Source: Methanobacteriota archaeon (lineage in GTDB: Archaea; Thermoplasmatota; Poseidoniia; Poseidoniales; Thalassarchaeaceae). Taken from it: a stretch of DNA of 6,820 nt. How positions within the stretch are numbered: position 1 is the stretch's first letter; each line of letters opens with the position of its first letter. The translations under genes and the position numbers were made by a program. The notes below the pieces were generated by a model that did not search any database, was not told where the DNA came from, and saw only the letters and a program-made list of their open reading frames with translations. The stretch covers positions 1 through 6,820 of the forward strand of contig NYXJ01000087.1 in assembly GCA_002685315.1 (NCBI GenBank). Reading direction: 5' to 3'. This document shows, piece by piece, positions 1 through 5,828 of this stretch.

Positions 1-189
1 GAGTATCAACATCAAACCGGAAAATCATATTGTAACCAGGCTTCTGCCGGATATTATGTTGATTCTATCGCATCTGCAAATCAATCTATTTGTCCTGAGG
101 GATACTATCAAAATCAAATCCAGTCATCATCATGTATTATTGCTAATCCTGGTAGTTTTGTATCATTCACCACTGGTGATGCAGGAAAT
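1..189 (+). repeat. Upstream copies of the 34-residue Cys-pair repeat
   Basis: Translation in the frame of the large protein shows the end of one unit (Cys at 31-33, then A-G-Y-Y-V-D) and one further unit starting at Cys 91-93 (C-P-E-G-Y-Y) with its partner Cys at 133-135. These match the main array downstream. The repeat array therefore begins before the window and is interrupted by the PPC-like domain. Confidence 0.8.
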
Positions 190-3100
190 ATGAATACCTC
201 CTCATACAATCTTAGTTCAACTAGCGCAAGTTATACAGGTCGTATTGGTAATGAATATGATAGTTATGATTATTACAAAATTAACATTGCGAAGTCTCAC
301 CATATTTCAGTAGAGATTGAATCATCAAATGTCGAAGTTAATATTTCACTTTTTGACCAATCTATGGTTCTTCTAGACAGCAACAATTCTTCATCTACTG
401 ATAATATTGTATCTACAAATCTAACCCCAAGTTCTTCAGCACGAGATGTTTTTGTTGTGATTGAGAAAGTTAATTCTACTGGAGAATATTATATGAATCT
501 AACATACTATACATCCGATGGTTCTAGTGTGGTTGGAGATATTTATTATTCTATAGATGCTGAGATTGGAGTTGATGAATCACTATGTTCCGCAGGGACA
601 TTTGAGTCAGATTATGGGAGTTCTGCATGTACAGAAGCCGCACAAGGGTATTTTGTATCTAATCCTGGCTCAATATCTCAAACACCATGTTCTCCAGGAA
701 CATATCAGGGCTTGTCAGGGCAAACTAGTTGCTTGAATGCCTCACCAGGATATTATACCGCTGCTTACGGTTCTTTTATCCCTACACCTGCTTCTTTAGG
801 TTATTATGTTAATACAACAGGCGCTACTAGCCAAATTGCTTGTTTACCTGGTACATACCAAAATCAGACCGCTCAAACTAGTTGTATTGATACAGATGCG
901 GGATATTATACTTCATCTTCCAGTTCCCCTGCACAGATACCTTGCTCTAATGGCACATATCAACCCAATACTAATCAAGAATCTTGTATTCTTTCTTCCC
1001 CCGGTTATCACGTACCTAACATTGCATCTTCTACTCAATTACCTTGTAATCCTGGGACATATCAGCCATTTTCTGGACGTCCAGATTGTGTCGATGCGAG
1101 CCCGGGGTACTATGCTTCTGCAGTTGCTTCAACTAACCAATCTCCTTGTGAAATAGGTAGTTTCCAACCAAATTCTGGTCAGAGTAGGTGTCTTGCATCA
1201 GATCCAGGTCATTACGTAGATAACAATGCCTCAGTAACTCAAACTATGTGTGACTTTGGAACATATCAGCCTTATTCATCGAGCTCGAGTTGTTTTGATG
1301 CAGATCCTGGACATTATGTAGATTCAACAGGTTCATCTTCTCAAATTGCTTGTTTAATTGGGACTTATAATCCTGACATTGCTTCTAATAGTTCAACATC
1401 TTGTTTAGCAGCCGATCAAGGTCATTACGTTCCAAATAATGGTTCATCAGTTCAATTAGTTTGTATTCCGGGTACTTATCAGCCTAATTCAGCCCAATCT
1501 TCTTGTATGGATGCAGATTCAGGATATTACGTTGATTCATACCAAGCAATTAGTCAAGAACCATGTTCTTTAGGTACTTACCAACCTCAAGCTGCACAAA
1601 TCGGTTGTTATGGAGCAGATCCTGGACATTATGTCGATTTATCTGCAGCTGCAATGCAAACTCCGTGTCCAGCTGGTTTTTACAACCCCTTTTCTTTATC
1701 GACAAACTCTGAATCATGTATTAACGCAGATTTAGGATACTATGTTCCATCAGAGGGTTCATCTTCACAAATAATCTGTTTAGAAGGTACTTACCAGTCA
1801 TCTGAAGGTCAATCGTCATGTATCGATTCTCCAGAAGGAGCGTATGTAATGAATCAGGGGCAATCAGAATTTATTGAATGTCTTGAAGGAACATATCAAC
1901 CTAATGTAAAGTCTGTAACTTGTTTAGACGCAGATATTGGTCATTTTTCATCAGGTGAGATGTCAATCAGTCAAACACCTTGTGCAGCAGGAACGTATCA
2001 GCCTAATTCTGGGCAGTCATCATGTTTAGATGCAGATATCGGTTTCTATGTTTCTTTAGAAGGACAATCATCTCAAGAAATTAATCCATTTGATTTCTAC
2101 ACTAACTCTTCCGGTAGTTCTTATCTCACCTCATGCCCAAGCAACTATATCACAATTATTGAGGGTGCAATATCGATTAATGATTGTTTATTAGATTCTG
2201 ATTCAGATAGGATTATTGATGAAGATGATATTGATGATGATGGAGACGGTAGATTAGATTCTATAGATTCTTGTAGTCCAGGAGTTATAGGTTGGATTAG
2301 TAATTCAACAACTGATATTGATGGCGATGGATGTAAAGACGATATTGAGGATAGTGATGATGATAATGATTCAATATTAGATCAATACGATGCTTTCCCT
2401 CTCGATTCAAGTGAATCTATAGATACAGATTCTGATGGGATAGGTAATAACCAAGATATAGATGATGATGGAGATGGCTGGTCAGATCTGCAAGAATCAA
2501 ATTGTGAAACTGATTCCTTAATATCTCAGTCTATACCTCTTGACACTGATTCTGATGGAGAATGTGATATTCTAGATTCAGATGATGACGGAGACGGTGA
2601 ATTGGATGTAAGTGACTGGGCTCCATTAGATGCTAATGAGTGGCTTGATACTGACGGAGATGGTATTGGTAATAATGCAGACAGTGACGACGATAATGAC
2701 GGGTGGTCAGATATTAAAGAAATTGAAGAAGGTACCAATCCTCTTCTCCCAGATACAGATGCAGATTCTTATATCGATTCTAATGACGAGTTCCCTAATG
2801 ACGTTTCAGAATGGGATGATACAGACAATGATGGAGTGGGAGATAACTCAGATTCTCATCCAGGTATAAAATATTTTCAAACCAATCTCCAATTTATATT
2901 GGCAGTTTCCGGTGGGATAATAGTACTAGCTATTATTGGTTATCTAGGAGTTATTACCTTGCGCAGGAAACCTGAAAATATCAGTGGATCTAAATCTGAA
3001 GAAAATGAAGTAATTGAAGTCGATTATCCTCATGAAGGAATGCCTAAGCCTAGCGCTGAATTAGAGAATAATGACCCAATCGGTATTTCCGAGAATAATG

Positions 3101-3357
3101 ATCCAGTTGAGGAATCTTCCAAAGAAGAAACTGAAGTTATCAAAGATAATTCTCACATAGATGCCTTGCTTAATGAGTTACCAACTCCTCCAAAGCCCCC
3201 GATTATATCTCCACCTGAAGGGACACCAGTGAATGAATACGGGCAAAAGGTATGGGCAGATGAAACGGGTCAAGTTTGGTGTGTAAATTCTGATGGTTCG
3301 ATATTAAGGCATGATGCAGCTACTGGCGGATGGATTCAATATCATAACCAATATTAG
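1..3357 (+). CDS. Giant repeat-rich, calcium-binding, membrane-anchored surface protein (N-terminus missing)
   Basis: The frame is open from base 1; the first ATG (190) falls inside the repeat architecture, so this is a 5'-truncated gene and not a start. The visible 1118 residues contain, in order: about one and a half Cys-rich repeats (1-189), a PPC-like beta-sandwich with several N-x-S/T sequons (about 190-540), fourteen 34-37 residue Cys-pair repeats (586-2082), about a dozen D-x-D/N-x-D-G motifs resembling thrombospondin type 3 calcium loops (2194-2856), a single hydrophobic helix (about 2887-2961) followed by Arg-Arg-Lys, and a charged tail of about 130 residues. This topology implies a type I membrane protein: repeats outside, calcium-rigidified stalk, tail in the cytoplasm. 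A role in adhesion, cell-surface structure or particle binding is inference; no catalytic domain is visible. The repeat motif (C-x-P-G-T-Y) resembles the GCC2/GCC3 or ephrin-receptor-like Cys-rich family. It ends with TAG, overlapping the convergent ketosynthase gene by 4 bp. Confidence 0.9.
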   Translation, partial: EYQHQTGKSYCNQASAGYYVDSIASANQSICPEGYYQNQIQSSSCIIANPGSFVSFTTGDAGNMNTSSYNLSSTSASYTGRIGNEYDSYDYYKINIAKSHHISVEIESSNVEVNISLFDQSMVLLDSNNSSSTDNIVSTNLTPSSSARDVFVVIEKVNSTGEYYMNLTYYTSDGSSVVGDIYYSIDAEIGVDESLCSAGTFESDYGSSACTEAAQGYFVSNPGSISQTPCSPGTYQGLSGQTSCLNASPGYYTAAYGSFIPTPASLGYYVNTTGATSQIACLPGTYQNQTAQTSCIDTDAGYYTSSSSSPAQIPCSNGTYQPNTNQESCILSSPGYHVPNIASSTQLPCNPGTYQPFSGRPDCVDASPGYYASAVASTNQSPCEIGSFQPNSGQSRCLASDPGHYVDNNASVTQTMCDFGTYQPYSSSSSCFDADPGHYVDSTGSSSQIACLIGTYNPDIASNSSTSCLAADQGHYVPNNGSSVQLVCIPGTYQPNSAQSSCMDADSGYYVDSYQAISQEPCSLGTYQPQAAQIGCYGADPGHYVDLSAAAMQTPCPAGFYNPFSLSTNSESCINADLGYYVPSEGSSSQIICLEGTYQSSEGQSSCIDSPEGAYVMNQGQSEFIECLEGTYQPNVKSVTCLDADIGHFSSGEMSISQTPCAAGTYQPNSGQSSCLDADIGFYVSLEGQSSQEINPFDFYTNSSGSSYLTSCPSNYITIIEGAISINDCLLDSDSDRIIDEDDIDDDGDGRLDSIDSCSPGVIGWISNSTTDIDGDGCKDDIEDSDDDNDSILDQYDAFPLDSSESIDTDSDGIGNNQDIDDDGDGWSDLQESNCETDSLISQSIPLDTDSDGECDILDSDDDGDGELDVSDWAPLDANEWLDTDGDGIGNNADSDDDNDGWSDIKEIEEGTNPLLPDTDADSYIDSNDEFPNDVSEWDDTDNDGVGDNSDSHPGIKYFQTNLQFILAVSGGIIVLAIIGYLGVITLRRKPENISGSKSEENEVIEVDYPHEGMPKPSAELENNDPIGISENNDPVEESSKEETEVIKDNSHIDALLNELPTPPKPPIISPPEGTPVNEYGQKVWADETGQVWCVNSDGSILRHDAATGGWIQYHNQY
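190..540 (+). other. PPC-like beta-sandwich domain inserted in the repeat array
   Basis: A stretch of about 115 residues lacks cysteines. It has the alternating pattern of bacterial pre-peptidase C-terminal (PPC) domains: G-R-I-G-N near the start, then a Y-D-Y-Y-K-I-N-I strand, I-S-V-E-I-E, V-N-I-S-L-F-D, a D-V-F-V-V-I strand and a closing G-E-Y-Y-M-N-L-T-Y strand. PPC domains are non-catalytic extracellular modules, often calcium- or carbohydrate-associated. Several N-x-S/T sequons suggest a glycosylated surface. The family assignment rests on pattern only. Confidence 0.6.
586..2082 (+). repeat. Tandem array of fourteen 102-nt (34-residue) Cys-pair repeats plus one half-unit
   Basis: Units begin at a Cys codon at 586, 688, 841, 943, 1045, 1147, 1249, 1351, 1462, 1564, 1666, 1777, 1879 and 1981. 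The consensus is C-x-x-G-T-Y-Q-P-x-S-x-Q-S-S-C followed by x-D-A-D-P-G-Y/H-Y-V-D-S-x-x-S-S-S-Q-x-P. Each unit has two cysteines 15 positions apart, likely a disulfide if the region is extracellular. Two units (1351 and 1666) are 37 residues long. A 17-residue half-unit without cysteines sits at 790-840. DNA identity between units is modest, so the array is old or under diversifying drift, not a recent expansion. The best family comparison is GCC2/GCC3 (ephrin-receptor-like) modules. Confidence 0.88.
2194..2856 (+). repeat. Asp-rich calcium-binding stalk (thrombospondin type 3-like repeats)
   Basis: About twelve copies of D-x-D/N-x-D-G/S occur, arranged in alternating pairs such as D-T-D-S-D-G-I-G-N-N followed by D-D-D-G-D-G-W-S-D. 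The motif F/A-P-L-D recurs between pairs. This is the signature of thrombospondin type 3-like calcium loops, which fold into a rigid rod when calcium is bound. Isolated cysteines (2272-2274, 2332-2334, 2503-2505 and 2563-2565) may add disulfides. The array sits directly outside the membrane anchor, as expected for a stalk. Confidence 0.85.
2887..2961 (+). other. Transmembrane anchor of the surface protein
   Basis: Twenty-five uncharged, mostly aliphatic residues (L-Q-F-I-L-A-V-S-G-G-I-I-V-L and on to V-I-T-L) are followed immediately by Arg-Arg-Lys, a stop-transfer signal. Acidic extracellular repeats precede it and a Glu/Pro-rich hydrophilic tail follows. The expected topology is therefore outside-to-inside. 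Confidence 0.88.
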
Positions 3358-4334
3358 AATTGTATAACGTTAGCACCCCATGCTAAACCACCGCCGAAAG
3401 CAGCTGTAACCACTAAATCACCCTCATTGATTAACCCCTTTTCCATTGCTTCTTTCATTGCAATAGGGACACTCGCACCTGCTGTATTTCCATATTTATG
3501 TAAATTAGTATAGGTTTTTTCCATTCCGAGACCTAATTTTTCCATTCCTGTCTTGATAATATTAATATTTGCTTGATGAGGAATCACCAAATCAACATCT
3601 TCAATGCTTTTCCCAGCCTTTCGTAACGACTCATTAACTGCTTGTGGAAAAGCCTCTACAGCGAAATTCCAAACCGCTCTCCCATCCATATGGAAATATT
3701 GTGAACCTTCTACAAATTCATCTGAATCAAATGGTGTCCTCACTCCTCCAGATGGTATTTCAATTACAGACGAACCAGAACCATCAGACATTAGCCATGA
3801 ACTAATGATTCCTTTTCCTTCCTTAACCTCAGATAACACTGCTGCTCCTGCCCCGTCTCCAAATAATACACAGGTTGCTCTATCTTTCCAGTTCAATATA
3901 CGAGAGTAGATTTCTGAACCAATTACGAGGACATTTTGGTAACCATTTGTACCTACATATCGACTTCCTATATCCAATGCATGCACCCATCCAGCACATA
4001 CTGCATTGATATCAAAAGCTGCACAATCAGTACAGCCTAATTTATGTTGAATTATTCCTGCAGTAGAAGATAGTGGCACATCAGGTGATGAGGTTGCCAG
4101 AATGATTAGGTCGATATCCTCGGGTTTTAATTTAGCATCATCTAAGGCCTGTTTAGAAGCTTCTACTGCCAAGTCCGAAGTACATACATTGGAACTGGCA
4201 ATTCTTCTTTTTTTCATTCCTGTTTTTGTAGTAATCCATTCATCACTTGTATCCACATATTCCATCCAGTCTTCATTACTCATTTCATTTGGTGGTACAT
4301 ATGCCCCCAATCCAATAATGCCAACTGATGCCAT
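3354..4334 (-). CDS. fabH: 3-oxoacyl-[ACP] synthase III (KAS III / FabH-type ketosynthase)
   Basis: The 326-residue protein matches the usual KAS III length (about 317-330). The N-terminus has the family block V-D-T-S-D-E-W-I (residues 28-35) followed by T-G-M-K-K-R-R-I-A. The active-site Cys113 lies in A-V-C-A-G-W, the catalytic His253 in P-H-Q-A-N and Asn283 in Y-G-N-T-A-G-A-S-V-P. The glycine-rich F-G-D-G-A-G-A-A-V-L is at 158-167, and the C-terminus carries the typical F-G-G-G-L-A-W-G. KAS III enzymes condense an acyl-CoA primer with malonyl-ACP to start fatty acid synthesis, but relatives make quinolones, polyketides or long-chain ketones, so the substrate here is unknown. The start is secure: an in-frame TAG lies two codons upstream. 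There is no strong Shine-Dalgarno sequence. It is divergent from the ATPase gene, and its TAA overlaps the end of the surface-protein gene by 4 bp. No acyl carrier protein or other fab gene is in view. Confidence 0.92.
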   Translation of the reverse strand: MASVGIIGLGAYVPPNEMSNEDWMEYVDTSDEWITTKTGMKKRRIASSNVCTSDLAVEASKQALDDAKLKPEDIDLIILATSSPDVPLSSTAGIIQHKLGCTDCAAFDINAVCAGWVHALDIGSRYVGTNGYQNVLVIGSEIYSRILNWKDRATCVLFGDGAGAAVLSEVKEGKGIISSWLMSDGSGSSVIEIPSGGVRTPFDSDEFVEGSQYFHMDGRAVWNFAVEAFPQAVNESLRKAGKSIEDVDLVIPHQANINIIKTGMEKLGLGMEKTYTNLHKYGNTAGASVPIAMKEAMEKGLINEGDLVVTAAFGGGLAWGANVIQF

Positions 4335-4466
4335 ATTCTACTCTATGCGGGATAACTATACTTTCAGTCTTACCCTATATTACAGAAGAAAAGTAGTATT
4401 AGTTTATCCGAGCATTAATACCATAACTAAGCCAAACATGAAATCTAAAGAGCGTTTCATACATGC
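4335..4466. promoter_or_regulatory. Divergent intergenic region holding promoters of fabH and the ATPase gene
   Basis: This 132-bp AT-rich stretch separates two divergent starts and is the only non-coding gap of any size in the window, so both promoters are expected here. For the ATPase gene, the AT-rich elements G-C-A-T-T-A-A-T-A (4412-4420) and G-T-T-T-A-T-C-C (4402-4409) are possible TATA boxes, neither compelling. No good Shine-Dalgarno sequence precedes either start, and I see no clear inverted repeat for a regulator. Confidence 0.6.
4351..4366 (-). promoter_or_regulatory. Candidate archaeal BRE/TATA box for fabH
   Basis: On the minus strand the sequence reads TGAAAGTATAGTTATC. This is a purine-rich BRE-like stretch followed by a TATA-like core centred about 23-24 nt upstream of the ATG at 4334. 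That spacing is what a leaderless archaeal transcript would have. An alternative TATA-like element (TAATATAGG) lies about 20 nt further upstream and would give a short leader. Confidence 0.35.
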
Positions 4467-5828
4467 ATGGCGTCATTTGGAGACCATCCTTTACTGCCCG
4501 ATTCATTAGAATCTATTTTGGTAGACGAGTCCGTATCAACAATCTTTCTTAAAGCCGAATGTAAACCTCGAGTAAAGAGTGGGCACATATCTTCTTTGAG
4601 TTTAAATGAATTAGATCTAGAAGTTTGGGATAAACCAAATCTATTGACTCTTTCAGAAGATCTTTCGTTAATTATTGAACAGAACCCTAATCGTTCAGAT
4701 TGTTTTATCGAGATTGAACGCGAAGGCTGTAAAGTTATGCAAATTGGAGATCTACGTGTAAGTTGTGCTTGGCCACCATTCTCAGATGCTTGGGAAATAA
4801 CTGTTGTCAGACCAGTTGCGAATTTACAATTATCAGATTACAAATTAGATGACGAACTTGTGAACAGATTATCTAACCATCATCGTGGTGTATTCGTAGT
4901 AGGTAAACCAGGTTCCGGTAAGACTACTTTCGCACAAGCGATAGCCTCATATTTAGATTCTGAAATGGGAGCAATGGTAAAAACTATGGAATCTCCTAGA
5001 GACTTACAAGTACCTCAAAGAGTCACTCAATATGCTCCTTTGGAAGGTGACTTAGAAAAAACAGCAGAGATTATTTTCTTACTAAGACCCGACTTTGTAA
5101 TCTTTGACGAAGTTCGTCGCGCTAGAGATTTTGAGATATTTGGTGACGTACGTTTAGCAGGAGTTGGGCTTCTTGGCGTCACTCATGCTAATAGTGGATT
5201 ACAGGCTATACAAAGATTAGTCGGAAAAGTTGAGTTAGGTTTAATTTCTCAAGTTCTAGATACAGTCATTCATATCGAAAAAGGAAAAATAAATCAAGTA
5301 TTAGAATTAAAGATGGTAGTCAGAGCACCATCAGGGATGGAATCTGATTTGAGTCGCCCTGTTATTGAGATTCGTGAGTTCCCTTCCAATCGTCTAACTC
5401 ATGAAATGTTTGCATTTGGTTCTGAAATTGCAGTAGTTCCAGTCACTGATTCTAACGAAGATGGAGGGAGTCCTGCTTGGAAATTAGCTGCAGAAGAACT
5501 CAAGAGAGAGGCTACAAGGCTCACTGGGATTACAGTTAAACATGCAAAATTGGTCACAGACTCTGCTGCTGTAATTTATATTGATGATTCTGCAATAGGC
5601 TCTATGATTGGACCCGGTGGAGAAGGAATTCGTAGACTTGAACAAGATTTAGGCTTGAAATTAGATGTTAATTCAGTACAAGAGCTCCCTAGAGGTTTAA
5701 GAAAGAAACTACAAAAAAATAGTGACTCGAATTTTGATGCTAGTTCATGGTCTAACAAACCAGGAAGGAATTGGGAATATAATTCTGGCAAATCAAAAAG
5801 AGGTAAAGGTAGAAAGGGCCGACGATGA
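4467..5828 (+). CDS. Archaeal PilT-type ATPase with C-terminal KH domain, lacking the PIN domain
   Basis: The protein has 453 residues. An N-terminal region (about 1-130) contains the family blocks F-I-E-I-E-R and W-P-P-F-S-D-A-W-E-I-T-V-V-R-P-V. The secretion-ATPase-like core carries a Walker A, G-K-P-G-S-G-K-T-T (146-154), a segment K-T-M-E-S-P-R-D-L-Q-V-P (172-183), a Walker B, V-I-F-D-E-V (211-216, Asp214-Glu215), and G-V-T-H-A-N with His240. A KH-type RNA-binding domain follows with the G-P-G-G loop (382-385) and downstream I-R-R-L-E. The C-terminus is strongly basic (R/K/G-rich). Archaeal relatives normally have about 600 residues, with an N-terminal PIN nuclease domain before the ATPase; here it is absent. 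The start is constrained: an in-frame TAA lies 21 nt upstream and 4467 is the first ATG after it. The likely role is ATP-dependent RNA handling in the cytoplasm; the exact function of the family is not firmly established. Its TGA directly abuts the stop of the convergent aldehyde dehydrogenase. Confidence 0.9.
   Translation: MASFGDHPLLPDSLESILVDESVSTIFLKAECKPRVKSGHISSLSLNELDLEVWDKPNLLTLSEDLSLIIEQNPNRSDCFIEIEREGCKVMQIGDLRVSCAWPPFSDAWEITVVRPVANLQLSDYKLDDELVNRLSNHHRGVFVVGKPGSGKTTFAQAIASYLDSEMGAMVKTMESPRDLQVPQRVTQYAPLEGDLEKTAEIIFLLRPDFVIFDEVRRARDFEIFGDVRLAGVGLLGVTHANSGLQAIQRLVGKVELGLISQVLDTVIHIEKGKINQVLELKMVVRAPSGMESDLSRPVIEIREFPSNRLTHEMFAFGSEIAVVPVTDSNEDGGSPAWKLAAEELKREATRLTGITVKHAKLVTDSAAVIYIDDSAIGSMIGPGGEGIRRLEQDLGLKLDVNSVQELPRGLRKKLQKNSDSNFDASSWSNKPGRNWEYNSGKSKRGKGRKGRR

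Noticed and set aside
190..192. ATG at 190 as the start of the surface protein
   Set aside because: The frame is open from base 1, and the 63 upstream codons encode the same Cys-repeat pattern seen downstream, so this Met is internal.
586..2082. CRISPR-like array suggested by regular 102-nt periodicity
   Set aside because: The periodicity is at the protein level with diverged DNA, has no conserved repeat-spacer structure and lies in one continuous reading frame.
2526..2738. Minus-strand open frame rich in Ser and Pro
   Set aside because: It is the antisense shadow of Asp/Gly codons in the calcium-binding repeats.
3604..3909. Plus-strand open frame of about 100 codons
   Set aside because: It lies fully antisense within fabH, whose protein has all family motifs.
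4102..4509. Plus-strand open frame over the start of fabH, ending in a 23-codon ATG-initiated segment at 4438-4509
   Set aside because: Most of it is antisense to fabH, its product resembles nothing recognisable, and it overlaps the ATPase start; it does not encode the missing PIN domain.
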